From: Megachile rotundata
Taxonomy: Eukaryota; Arthropoda; Insecta; Hymenoptera; Megachilidae
Assembly: GCF_050947335.1 (NCBI RefSeq)
Contig: NC_134985.1
Coordinates: 18,405,190 to 18,469,189 of the forward strand
DNA length: 64,000 bases
Direction: 5' to 3'
The stretch's first letter is position 1. The number at the start of each line of letters is the position of its first letter. The notes beneath the pieces are model-generated. The model was not told where the DNA came from and searched no databases. It was given only the letters and a program-made list of their open reading frames with translations. Below, in pieces: positions 23,890 through 36,500 of the stretch. Made by a program: the position numbers and the translations under genes.

Positions 23890-25589
23890 CAAAACCATTA
23901 GACATTAATCAAAAAAGACCCATAGAAAATCAAATATTTAAATGTTCCAACAAGGCAGTCGTGAGTCACAATTCGGCGAAAAATGTGGTCCCAAAACGAC
24001 GAAGAGCCGTAACAATACGCTGTCAGGCAGCCAGTTAACATCACAAATGATGACTTTCATCGAGGAGCAACGACACGAGCATTAAGAAGCATGGAGAAGG
24101 TTATGAAAATTTTCCGTGAGTCGTTCTGCATGAAAACAGTAGCTTCGTCACGGTGCATTCTTGGCGAGTTAGCCAAGAGGGTCCGTCGTTCCCAAGCATC
24201 GTTCCAGAAGAGATAACCAGTACCGGAGACACTCTTCGCCTCTCTTGGTCTACGTGGGCACGTCCGCGAGGAATCACCGAATGATAGATGGTCGGTTCAC
24301 CGATATTATCTCAGGTGACGAAGTCACGCATGCACGAGCTGACGCAGTCACGCGTGCCGATGTCGTAACGAGTGGACGAAGCGAGCGGACCGAAGCGTAG
24401 GTGGGCCCACGAGAGACGAGAGGTTAGTTATCTCGGGGCTCGCACCTCTTCATCCTGTTGGTCGAGGCGAGACGGGAACAGCCCTGAAAGAAGCGCTTAA
24501 CGAACTGACGACGACATTATTGTTGTTGCTCGGTCCCGGACGCGTTCGGCCGGCTACCCGTTCCTTTTATCGGATCAGGCCAGGAGGCACAGACCCTGTC
24601 CGATGTCCCGACGATTTTCTCTGTCCCTTCGTTCGCCAGACGGGACGGGGAAGAAAGGAAAGGGGGTTGCGAGAGGAGCGACCAAGCAAAGAATACTAGA
24701 GGGTGAGAGGTTACCGGCGCGGCAGAAAGAACAGGCAGAGCCACGATTTCGCTCTAATGCCGCCGGGAGAGGCTTTTAATTAACTCGCTGTGCTATCTTC
24801 CCCCTTTCATCCCGGTGTTTACGTGTGTCAGCGGCTTTCGTTCGCCACCTTGTCGGCCGAGCGCAAAAACTCCGCCACGCCAGAAGCAATCGTTGTTTCG
24901 TGTTACCGTTTCAAACTACTTCTTCCAAGATTTTCTCAACTTGTTCGTAGTCTGTTCCGCGCTGAGCGAGCCGTGGAACGACCGTGTTAACGCGCAATTA
25001 ACGCGTTTCGATTGTATTACGAATACTTGCACGAGAAGGGTGAAAACGTTGTAACACGCGTTTCGTGTGTACGTTGAATCGCTACGAGTCGTATAACGCG
25101 TTGTGGAGAGTTACATACCCCATCGCGAGGAATGAAATTTTAGGGATAAAAACGATAGAGAATCGTTCGATCGAAGATAAAGAGAGAGTGGCGTGAAATT
25201 GTCGGTGTCAGGGTCCCCATTACGAAAGCGGAGTAACGTTGCAGTTTGTATCGATAGGTTGTATCGAGCGTAAGCGGATAGAAAGCGTATATAAGCAGCC
25301 GGGGGTGGCAAGCGGAGGCGAATGCTATCGCGGTCGTGCCGGGGCCATCTTCCTTCGGGATTCATTAAAGACTTTTATCGGGAGAACACAGTGCCGCCTA
25401 TGTACCAATTCACTTAACGTAACCAATCTAAAAATGCTCATCAGCAATTTAAAGCGTCGAGGGCTCCTCGAAGGACAGCCGCGAGGGCTCGAGGGAGAAT
25501 CGGAACGACGACGAGGCTCTTCTGCAAAAGGATCGAGGGAAACAGACAACCAGAGAAGGATCGACTAAGAGGTTGCCGGGAAGATACGA

Positions 25590-25812
25590 CACAAGATGAG
25601 GAGGAGGAGGAAGAAAGCTAGGGGAGAAATAAAGGCGTGCAAACGAGAAGAGAGAGAAACAAAGAGAAAACGAAGGTAAAAGAGAGACATTGGTGGTGAA
25701 CCGCTTCCACCGCGACGCGGAGAATAAAAAAGCGAGACAACGGAAAAAGAAAGGAACGGAGGGTGAAGGAAGAAACGGAAAGCTCGAAGGAGGGAGGAAA
25801 AAAGAGACAGAT
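25590..25812 (+). other. Purine-rich (GA) tract switching to pyrimidine-rich
   Basis: The plus strand is dominated by G and A (GAGGAGGAGGAAG, GAGAAGAGAGAGAAAC, GGAAAAAGAAAGG). A mixed patch at about 25690-25720 interrupts it. Directly downstream, 25825-25890 is C/T-rich (CTCTTTTCTCTTCGAC). GAGA words could bind GAGA-factor-type proteins, and such tracts can form unusual DNA structure. Translations across it are simple-sequence artefacts. Confidence 0.6.
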
Positions 25813-26979
25813 CCATTTGCGAAATGCTCATCGACCGTCGTCGACTCTTTTCTCTTCGACGAGGCCCTCCATCCCCTCTCTTCGACTCGAGTACCGAACA
25901 GAGGCAGGGGGTTTTTCGAGAACGCGTCGAGGAGGATTACTCTGATTCGTTTTGGCTTGCAGATTTCGCCTTTTCCGACCGTCTCTTCCCCATCGACATC
26001 CTCGCCCTACGATTTGCACCGACGAAAGAGTACCGGGAACGAAAACCACTCGCAGAACAATATGGCCGAAACAAGCTTCCTACGACTGCCATCAGAATTG
26101 TAATACGAAAAGTCTATTAGCCTAATCCGAGTAAATTATCGTTAACTGAACATCGCGAATTAATATCGGGATTTACTAATCTAATTATTCCATACATTTT
26201 TATATCGGAACCCATTAATTTGTCCGAAGAGACGACAGCAGACATGTGCAGCGTACAGGAGAAAATGTCGAAATTTGCATACTCGATCCCCCGAAATCGA
26301 AGATAACTAGTGGGAAGCTCCGGGGTAGTTCGCAGGTAGTCCCAACTGGTAAACATACGGCCATGTCTCGTCATAAATTAAAAAAGACGAAGCACGCGAT
26401 GGTACCGGCGAGCCCGCCTTTACACTGAAAATCTTGTCCACATCGGCGCGACAAAGATTCAATTTAGCGCGCGTTGAACAACCGGTCCGGATGAGATTGG
26501 CCTTCATCAACGCTACAATCGGCGATCGTATCACGCTCGTCGGACGCGTACGACTTTATCCAATAATCACCAGGGGATGATGCGAGAGCTCTGCATCCCG
26601 AATCAAGACGTAATGCGATCCGTCACGATGAAGCCGAAAGATAAAAACGTTGTCGCGGCCACGGTTATCGAAGGCTCGCAAGCGAGAGGCCGCTGCCCCG
26701 TAATGCGTTCGCCAGCCCGTAAATCATGGTGTTTGCATAAAATATTAATAAGTGACACGAGTCAATCCGGGATTAAGCAAGGACGACGGCGAGGGTCCTC
26801 GTGGCGGCCGAGCAACCCTCGAACACCGATCCTAGCGCCACTTTATCTATCTCTATTTTATTTTGTTTGCCTTGGCTTTTCCCACGAAGGGTCGCTTGTT
26901 GCCCTTGCCCCTTTCTCGGTGCTCCTTTCGACCGGCGACGCTCTTCGACAAATAGTAATAATGCGAATTGACACGTGAC

Positions 26980-26999
26980 GCCGTTGTCGCAACAACGGC
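26980..26999. other. Perfect 8-bp inverted repeat, 4-nt loop
   Basis: GCCGTTGT, loop CGCA, ACAACGGC. Listed for completeness, since arms of this length can occur by chance. Confidence 0.45.
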
Positions 27000-28883
27000 A
27001 AACACTCGGACCCACGGGCTGATGCTCGAGCTGCACGAGGGGCTACGCTGCCCCGGGAGAACCTCGTTTACAAACCGAACGACGCGTTTGCCGTCGAGCG
27101 TCATTTCTTCGCCGATCCAACCACCCCTCGATTTAACGATCCACGATTTCGCTGTTCGAGACTCGAAACGTTACGTTTTATATCAAACTTCCTTTTTAAT
27201 ATATCTCGTGTTTCCGAAGACGGTAGGTATCTCGACGATCGCGCTTTCCCTCGTAATTTTACCACAAAACCGCGATAAAATTTTTGCAAAAAGTGTGCAG
27301 GCCGAGGAAACAGAAAGGTCGAGTATCTCTCGGGCGACGATCATTAAAGGAACCGACTAATTCCGTTGGCGCCGTAACCGGCGAAGATTATCGTCTCGAT
27401 TGGCTCGCTTTCGCAAACGACGCGTGTAGCGTAATTGCGAACGGCTGTATCAGTGACCTGCAGCCAGTTCGACACGTGTCGACTCGTGCGTGGCGGGTTG
27501 CTCTTATCTCGCAACTGGTTTACGTCGAACTCGGTGTTTCCATTATCCGTAATAATATATTCTTCTTATAAGCCGATGCCTCCCCCAGCTGTAGGCCAGG
27601 CTCGTGAGGGGGGAGGTAGACTCGGAAAGGAAAGAGAAAACGAAAGGGGGATACCGGGAGAGACAAAGTGGCTGCTGCACACGCGTTTGTCAATGTTTGC
27701 CGGTGTCGACACCCACCTACTTATGCAAATCATTTAATTTAACCCCTCCATACCGCGTATCCCGAGAGAGATCGTATCTCGAAACCTATTCGTATTCATT
27801 GGCTGAGCGATGGGGAGAGAGCAGCCACCGCTCGATCCGCAGAGCAGCCATACGATCGCGTTTCTCTTGTCCCGATCCTACCACCAACCACCTTTATGTT
27901 CTCGTAAATCTTTTGCATCGATGCATCTGACCGTGTCGATTTGCAGAATTTCAGCCTTTAGAGCTCCCGATTGCTGTAATAGCGATAGAATACCTTTACA
28001 GAAATAGTCAACAAGGTTAAACCGACTGCGTCATTTTTTTAACAAAATCTATGAAATTTCATTTTCGATTAATAAATATGTATTTTGTAACAATTTGATC
28101 AGTAATAAAATTTTAAAACTTTGAGTAAGTTTCGAAAATTTTGAAAATTACAGATAAATGATTAATATGGTTTAAATATATTTAAGGGAGATTGCGATGT
28201 TACGAAAACAAAGTACATAAATTATTGCACGTGTCAATCTACGTTAACACGTAACAGGGTGACGATTGCCAGGGTGGGACAATGCGTTTTCGTTTCTGAT
28301 TCGGACAGACGGGAAACGTGAGCTGCCGTTTAGGTTTGGCATTCAATGTCGACAGTGATGGTCACGAAACGACACGTTTTAACGGTTTTCACGGCAAGTG
28401 GACAACCAGTGTCGAGAGCGATTTCGATGATCGATAAAGATTGATAGACTGCGAACGTAGAAACTCGACTACACCCGAGCCTCGATACAACGACCTACAC
28501 GACCAACAAATACAATTTATGCAGAACATTATACGCAAACTGTTCAGGGGTTATGTGAAATAAAATAGACGCGTAGAGTATATCGGATCAATAATTATAT
28601 TTGTAAAGGAAAAATTAAACGGTGAAGAAACTTTTGAAGAATTCGGTGCTTGCAAGACGGGCGCACAGTTAGAACTAACTAAAAAGAACTGCTACGCACA
28701 TGCATCTATACCTGGAGTACTCACAGGCCCCAGACCCTGATTAAACAATAACTTCGAAGGATGTGGGATTTTCTATAAACGGTGTAAACATGGTTAATGC
28801 TTTAATTTCAACACAAACAAATTTCGACAAAAGCCTTTGACGATTGCTTGTGATTAAAGAGTGTTATACTTTTGTGTAGAATA

Positions 28884-29181
28884 TGTGGTACGTGTGCGTG
28901 TATGTACTATGTAATTGTATGATCGGTGCATAATATGAATGAAGCTTGCGTATGGTATGATTAAAGTTTGCATGTAATGAAGATTGCTAGAAGATTGTCT
29001 TTTTGGTGTGATCGAATGTTTTTGGGAGCAAAGCAAAGAGTGCATTGCTTCGTGAGAGATTGTGAGATAGAGACGTGAGAAATTCGTGAAGTTCCATTTG
29101 GGTTGCATTTAATTAATGAAAACCGGTCATATTTTGTTAATAAATTTCATTAATCTTTCTAATAATTAAATATTATTCTAC
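28884..29181 (+). repeat. Dispersed ~300-bp repeat, copy 2
   Basis: Same orientation and extent as 12254-12563, with scattered substitutions and a few small gaps. It contains GCATAATATGAATGAAG, GATTGCTAGAAGATTG and TTTGTTAATAAATTTCATT. No terminal repeats or coding frame. Two related copies 16 kb apart show a dispersed family. Confidence 0.8.
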
Positions 29182-31299
29182 AAATATGAAAATATTAATA
29201 AGGATAAGTGTTGTGAAAGCGATAGAAAAACGCGTAAAGCAGAATAAAAGCATCGATCGGACACGAGAGTTATCGAATAAACGCGTCGATCGAAACAAGC
29301 CATTCGGTCGGAGTTTCATTACCGCGTGGAAATCGGGAGTCAGCGATTACGATTTAGCCGATGGCGGTGGCGATCGTGTGTCGTCAGGCCGTTTCGATAC
29401 GCGCCGGTCGTGAACATCGCGGAATGACGTATCGGTCGTGCGGTCGTTTTAACCGTTTTAACGGGCAACGGGAAACGAGTGTACGGCAGCCACTGCGAAA
29501 GCCGTGTACACACGAGGCCGCGAGCTTCGAAAGAGCGAAACAGAGAGACGATCGGAACATTGCAGCGTTACGATATCGATTGCAATTCACGCCCGTTGAA
29601 TCGTAGAGACAAAACGGGCCGAGGGAGGACACGGTGTGCTGAATTAGTAGCATTGTTAATGCAGTAATCGAGTGTTTCATCGTCCGATGATTCGCGCAGA
29701 GGTGGATGGGTGCGGAGGCGAAGCCAGCCGTGGCCTCCGCTGCTAAACCCACGCGATCACCGCCGGCCTGCAGGTGTGTGTATCCAACATGCGATACAAC
29801 GTGTTGTCATTCGGCCAAACGTGTAGATTGATGCCGGCTGCCGAAATTTTTACCGTTGTCTGCCTGTAATTGCTGCGTCTATGGAAATTTGCCGCTCGCT
29901 CTCCGATCTAACCGATATCGCAGATCACAGGTTCCAAAGGGTGTATTAATACCTAAGTGACCGTTTTGAAAAGTTGATCTCGATTTAGAAAACCTTGGAA
30001 GAGCTCTAAACGCAAACAATGAAACAGAATAAATCCTACCGTTTTTTAGAAAAATCACGTTTCCATAAAAGGCAAGTTAAAAGCGAGCGAAATCCTCGAT
30101 TGTTCTACTTTCTCGACGCGTCAACTTCTCAGGCAACTCTGTCCATGAATTATTTTGATCGTTCCGCGTTGGTTGGCGAATAAAACGCATAAACGCCGGC
30201 TAGCGTATTCATGTAGCCGACGTGTACTCGCCGTTTGTCGTCGGGAGCGACGTTCATTCGTTTTTCTGTGGCAAATGAAAAAGGTTGGCGATGCATAGCT
30301 GCAACGTGCAACGTGCAACGAGCCGCGGAGGCAAACGGGTTGCGTTCAACCCCCGCGCAACCCCCGTTTGTCAAAACTCTTTATTGCCGTTCTACGGACG
30401 CTGTATTCAAAGCGAGGACTCGAATATACACCGCGACTGGAAAAGTGCGCCGCTTCAGTTTTATATATATTGCATATACGTGTGTTTATGTGTGTGTGTG
30501 TGTGTATATAACGCGACGGCTGGTTTCGGTTTTATTATTACACCCCGCTCGAGTACCGCCCCTGGAAAAATATGCGACGATGCGCCGCTTCGAAACGGCC
30601 AGCTTGTTCCTTTCTGATAAAGCGCGATGAAAGCGACGCTGAAAGTGCAGAAGAATTTCGTTCAATGAATCAGCGACGAAGTAGGGGCGGAAGGACAAAG
30701 GGGTTGAATACTGAGAGACCTTTGTAATGCAATAATTGCACTTGGAGGTAATTTAAACTCCATCGAATCTTCGCTCCTCTTCCTCGATTTCCGCCAAGTT
30801 CGCCTCTGAAATTAAAAAGTTAATACTTTATACCAGGCACGAAACAGGACCCGTTTTTGTTAAACTTATTACGGGATTTATCGTCGAATCATTAAAATAT
30901 GACAGTAACATCCGAATTCTTCCAGGCTATTCATTAACGCGGACGCTGTTCTACGCTCGCAGAATACGGCACGCAACGAGCTTGTAGGAGCGGGTGGGTA
31001 GAAGAGCCTCGCGTGTTCATGAATAAAAGCGCGAGTAGACGGACAGAGCACGAGGCATTAGCGAAATAAAACGACCGTAATACCGACTATGTTGAACACG
31101 CTCGCCGGTTGTGCGGAATTTCGTTTCTACAGAGGTCGGTTAGGGGCCGTGGTAAATTTTCATTTTTCTTCCTCTACCCTCCAGCGTTTTTACTGCAAAT
31201 AACGGGTATTCCTATTTCGCGTTACGAATGCGGAACATTCGCCTGTGGAAAAGTTGCAAAACATTCACCTAACGATTCTGATATCTCTGTAAGGAGGAA
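29182..31299. other. Unique CpG-rich sequence
   Basis: Overlapping frames at 29361-29752 and 30235-30698 have no family resemblance. Only a TG microsatellite is definite. Confidence 0.5.
30489..30505. repeat. (TG)n microsatellite
   Basis: Just over eight uninterrupted TG units, within a wider TG/TA-rich patch. Confidence 0.9.
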
Positions 31300-31470
31300 C
31301 ACATAAATTTCAAAATTTCAGAAGTTGGTCATCGAGAAATTTGGAAATTTCAGAATTGGAGGACTAGGAAGGATGACTTCAAGTTTTAGAAAATAGATAA
31401 TTTAAGAATTTAGAAATTAAGGAACGTGAGGGTCAAAGAATTTGGAGATTTATAGTCAAATGATGGAGTA
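31300..31470. repeat. Degenerate AATTTC-type word array
   Basis: Words such as AAATTTCAAAATTTCAGAAG and AATTTGGAAATTTCAGAA recur irregularly. Same texture as 8641-9010. Confidence 0.6.
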
Positions 31471-32264
31471 CATACCTTATCAATTACAATAATTCTAAAA
31501 CATCACTTCGACAACGCAAGTACCGATTTGAACGCGACTCCAAAAGTAAGAAATGGATTCTTCATGAGAAGATTATGGGGTAGTCGTTAAGTGCAGCGCG
31601 ACATAAATTAGTATCTCGATAGAAGACACGAGAAAATATTATTGCAGTGGCGTCATCCTAAGAGTTCCTCGCAAACTTGTCCAGGGATACTCGATAATAA
31701 AACGGTCCCTTTTGTCCTCGCCACTTGGACGGCCTATAACTTCTCTGACGGACCCCGCACCCCCTCGTTTTTCATCACCAAACCGTTCTTCCTTTCTCCA
31801 TGCTTCGTGTGGGTACGTATGTACGTATATATTGAAAGGATTTCGACAAGAAGGAACTGGGTAAAGGAAAAAGGGGAGCCGGGCTGACAAAATCACCAGC
31901 CGTGACGTGCCCTCGGATGCGGATGTGTGTTGCGAATCCAGTTCGAGTGTCAATATTGTCAGATCCGTCGTTTTTAAAATCGTTTTGTAAAAAATGACCC
32001 AGACCGGGATAACGGAGACACTGGCTTCAAATTGAACTACTATTTTTCATATCGATCGCCATGGGTTTAGGAATTTCATTAAATATGACGTGCGGAGAGG
32101 TGAGATTCATGGACGCGTTTGATTTAGGTTTTTCACGTTGTTTGAGGGTGAAATTTATTTTTGATGAAATTCGGTCATCAACTGCTTTTTTTGTATCAAA
32201 GGAATGTGGAATGTTAAGCTGTCCTATCATTCTTCAGTTATTTTATAGAATACCGAAATTTAAT
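31471..32264. other. Unique sequence
   Basis: Frames at 31639-31953 on both strands and 32027-32309 on both strands are compositional. No gene, RNA gene or strong repeat is seen. Confidence 0.45.
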
Positions 32265-32459
32265 TCTACATTTAAATTCTACAAGTCTACATTTAAATTC
32301 TACAAGTAGTTCTAGAATTATTTATACTTCGTATAGGATGTACTTAATACATCCTATGGATGAGTTCACTCTTACAAGATGAATCCTAGCAGAACTCTGC
32401 AAGTGCAATCATCATACATGTTCTCAGCAAAAGTGAATGACTGTATACATCAGTCATTC
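32265..32459. repeat. 21-bp duplication followed by two hairpins
   Basis: A 21-bp unit starting TCTACATTTAAATTC at 32265 is repeated exactly at 32286. Inverted repeats follow: ATAGGATGTA/TACATCCTAT (32333-32357, loop CTTAA) and GAATGACTG/CAGTCATTC (32435-32459, loop TATACAT). The clustering could mark a fragment of a foldback-type element, but no target duplication is visible. Confidence 0.55.
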
Positions 32460-33146
32460 TCATAAGAAAAGAAAATTTCCCTGAGTTTCGAGAGGTAGTA
32501 GCGCATGTGCAGGAAGTAATAAGCTATCGATAAAACGATACGAGGCATCGATAAACTCCGGCATTAAGCACAGTATCGAAGGCGAATCAATGGATGGTAG
32601 ATTAAGGGAGAATGAAATAACACGGCGAGATCGATGAGGAGTCGGACGACGCTAAAAGTGCACAGAAGCGAAGCAGAAGCTGCGAACGCGATTCTCCGGC
32701 ATCGGGGTCGATGCATACAATGGGCATGAAATCCGAAAAAGGGGGAGACTGCAGATAATTGGCCAGTGCGTTTGCACAGCGTCAAATCGCGAGGTCAATC
32801 CGCTCGCACGGCAATCTCACCCTCCTGGCTTGCCGACGACTCCCATCGCCCTTTCGAATTCACGGGGATGAAAATCGAGGTCGAATATACCGGGAATATG
32901 GACGACTACTCGGTCATTCGCGAACGTGTACACGTGCTTTTGTACGCGGCCGAATCGCCGGAAAACCTTCTCTCCTTTTTTTCTTTCTAGTTTTATTCGC
33001 GGAAGAGCCGGTCGCCATTGTCAGTTATTATTGGAGACCGTCACTGGATTTTCTTCGTATTAATTCGGAACCGGAAATGGGAATCGAAGTCAGGGTGCGT
33101 CAGATACATTTTGAGTTTATATTTCACTTCCATTTTATTAAACATA
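32460..33146. other. Unique sequence
   Basis: A 131-codon frame (32759-33154) has no recognisable domain and overlaps other open phases. Confidence 0.5.
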
Positions 33147-33795
33147 TTTTTTAATAATTAAATGACTTGATGTATTCATGTATGCTACTTTACAATTTTT
33201 ATTTATGTTTTATTACAACATTATAGAATTATTTTTTAATAATTAAATTCATGTATGCATGTATGCTATTTTACAATTTTTATTTATATTTGATTACAAC
33301 ATTATAAGGTTATTTTTTAATAATTAAATTCATGTATGCATGTAAGCTATTTTACAATTTTTATTTATATTTGATTACAACATTATAAGGTTATTTTTTA
33401 ATAATTAACTTCATGTATCCATGTATGCTACTTCACAATTTTTATTTATATTTTATTACAACATTATAGGATTATTTTTTAATAATTAACTTCATGTATC
33501 CATGTATGCTACTTCACAATTTTTATTTATATTTTATTACAATATTATAGGATTATTTTTTAATAATTAACTTCATGTATGCATGTAAGCTATTTTACAA
33601 TTTTTATTTATATTTGATTACAACATTATAAGGTTATTTTTTAATAATTAACTTCATGTATGCATGTATGCTATTTTACAATTTTTATTTATATTTAATT
33701 ACAACATTATAAGATTATTTTTTAATAATTAATTTCATGTATCCATGTATGCTATTCTACAATTTTTATTTATATTTTATTACCACATTATAAGA
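33147..33795 (+). repeat. 81-bp A+T-rich satellite, eight copies
   Basis: TTTTTTAATAATTA begins units at 33147, 33232, 33313, 33394, 33475, 33556, 33637 and 33718. Apart from the first unit (85 bp) and the last, shortened unit, the spacing is exactly 81 bp. Each holds TTCATGTATGCATGTATGC-like, TACAATTTTTATTTATATTT and ACATTATA blocks. Variants such as TTGATTACAAC and TTTATTACAAC are shared by non-adjacent units, consistent with exchange within the array. Confidence 0.95.
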
Positions 33796-36375
33796 AGACT
33801 GTTCGATATTTTAATCTGTGATGTTTCAAATATTAATTAAATGAAATAAGCATTGCAGAGGAACGTTATTTCAATCCTTAACACATTGTTCATGAAAATG
33901 ATATATTTATACATTTCAGTTGCTGAAAACCTCAGACTAGTATTTGTATAACATGCATTAAAATATAATACAATTTGGCAATATTGAAATCCAATGCATC
34001 GAAGATTGGATCGAACAATAGTGGAACATAAAATAATGTAACACGATTTATTCGTGGCAGATGATATTTTCGTATCGTGTATGTGTAAATTACAAGCGGT
34101 GGAACAATTTTGAAAATTTGATGTCGTTGCCGCGTATAATACCGCCACGAATCAACCAGACTTAAAGCGGGTAAACGAATGTCCGGTTTTCATAGGTGGC
34201 AGACGAGAGCGGATCGCACGTAGTCCACGCATTATTTATGAGATTACCGGAGATTATGGGAAACGTGATTCTGGTGCTGAGTGGCTCGCTCCCAAGAGCG
34301 ATTACTATGCCGCACATAATAATGCACACGCGTACACGTCGTATTAATGGTCGAACGCTGTTATGTTCGATTTCGTAGAATGAAAATTGAATCGACTTGT
34401 TAAATCGTCTTTAAAAGAAACACTTTTTATTAGGATGATTCATAGTAACTCTGAGGGAATATACAATTCTTCCAGGTAAAACTTAGTGTCACCTACAGCG
34501 AACGTACATGTACGCAACATACATATATCTCTATACAGTTATGTAGGAATAGAGTTTTAATAACTATCTTTCTATTAAAAGAACACAACAATTAAACTCA
34601 CAATAAAAACAAATTAACGTATTAAACTATTAAACTATTCACACTTGCAGTCACACACACAATTTCACAATGGCTGCCAAACTATACATACATTCTACAT
34701 CAAACCAAACATATACTACACTCCCACAGTTATAAACCCTAAATCTCCATATTCTTGTGCCTACATTATAAAACCAAAACGTGTCTCAATTTCGAGGGTT
34801 GTAACGGAAGGGTTAATCGCGTCAACGATCATCAAAGCGTAAAAATTCATTTGCACTCCCCATTGGTAAAAATATCCATATAGAAACCGTGCGTCAACAG
34901 CGATACGTGTCAAAGTTGTATAAGCAAATATTACGAGAAGCGCTTTAGTACCGCGATATGATGCTCTCACATTCGTCACTTCCTCGACATTATGCCCCGG
35001 TCGCAATTTTCATCGTGAGTCGTTCTCTCGTCTATCACGCGTGTCTATTATGCGTCCATAGAGCCACGAGAAAGATACACACAGGGGCTCGGCTAATCTG
35101 GCATGCTCTTAGGGTGGATTCGTCGTGGTATTGCCACTCCGATAAATAAATCAACTCGTAAGCAGCCACCATTAGGGTCCTGCGGTGTGTACGCAACTCA
35201 CGCCCCACGTAACTACTTACCTCTTATTTCCTCTTTCTCTTTCTGTTTTCTGGAGGCTGTCTACGATCGAGCTTCTTTTGCTCTCTGGCCTCCATTCGAC
35301 ACGAGCCACGTCCGCGCTTTAACGATGTCGGTTTTATGCACGCGTAAAAATCAACGGGGGAAACGTATGCGCGTCTTTTAGCTCGCCTCGATGAGTTTAT
35401 GGTTGTAGCGTGTTCACGGTGGAATAGACGGGTGGCGTGTCGACGGAAGTATTAAACGCTAAGTGGTGCTAACGAACATGGAAACGGCAAGAATTGCGAT
35501 ACGGGGAAAAAACCGGGACAGCTTTGATGTCTCGAATGGAAACTTTGATTTTAAGTCGCTATATGAAGCCCGTTGCGTTTACGCTCCAAGGTTAAATTCT
35601 GCTAGCAAAATTAATTGAATCGGACACTCAGATAACTCTAATAAGTCAGATGTTGTCTTATAAATTTTGTATCGAAGCCCTTTCAAGCTCGATAAAGATT
35701 ATGTCATTAATCGCGTCTGGAACTGCATTTGCAAACGATGCCAACAACATATCGCAACAAAAAATTATCATAGAAACGAGGTACAACGTTTGTAGAATTT
35801 CGCATGACGATGTAAATACGGTCTGGTCAGAATGCATGCCGGTATCTGATATCCGAGCGTCCAAAGGTGGGATAAAGAAAGAGAAGCGTAAGATTTGTTA
35901 CACGAAGAAAAGGAGGAGCCAGAGGCGGTTCAAGCAGAATAATCCCCGTCACCGTGCCGTCTACCGTCGTCGACAAGGGTGGAAAAAGTGGATAACCTTG
36001 CTGGAAGCTGCTCGGCTAAGATGATGAATCTAGCGCGGAAGCACTTATGACGTACGACTCGGAAAAGCTTGGTAGGGTGACTCGTCGCACCCTGCAGCTT
36101 TGTTTTCCGCATCAGTGGTGCCGCCCCTACCCGGATTACCCGGGGTGATCAGCTATGAAATTAACTCGCTCACCGTTTCTTCCTCTATCCCCCTTTCTAC
36201 CCATCGCTAACTCGAAATTTTACGTTCTTCGAGCCGATTAATCGCGCCTCTCTGTCACTCGACCGAGATCGCTGTCGTTGGACTCTTCGAGATTTGTAGC
36301 ACTGCATGACGCTTTGCAGTTTTGTCTTTGTTGATTCTTATAATTAGATGTTCATGTATTTATGATATATTAAGG
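33796..36375. other. Unique sequence
   Basis: A+T-rich at first, then CpG-rich from about 34900. No gene is recognised. 34600-34750 is an A/C-rich strand with no clear repeat. Confidence 0.5.
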
Positions 36376-36500
36376 TCTGCAGTTTATAGACTGCATGGTT
36401 TATTTTTATTTTTTAAACTGCATATAATCTGCAGTTTATAGACTGCATGATTTATTTTTATTTTGAACACTTCGTATTATAATCTGCAGTCTAGTTGTGA
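36376..36500 (+). repeat. 53-bp tandem repeat with palindromic core
   Basis: TCTGCAGT begins units at 36376, 36429 and 36483. The first two contain TGCAGT, loop TTATAG, ACTGCA. The third keeps only the left arm. Confidence 0.8.

Larger units (their letters stand above)
23890..28883. other. Unique CpG-rich sequence, about 5 kb
   Basis: No gene is recognised despite many 60-137 codon frames. A 24-bp duplication (GACGAAGTCACGCATGC and GACGCAGTCACGCGTGC) starts at 24317. A small inverted repeat TCTTGGC/GCCAAGA lies at 24159-24178. An octamer-like ATGCAAAT sits at about 27723. A purine-rich block is listed separately. Confidence 0.5.

Noticed and set aside
12254..29181. Small minus-strand frames in the two dispersed repeat copies as a shared gene
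   Set aside because: The frames are out of register between copies, with frameshifts and no conserved protein.
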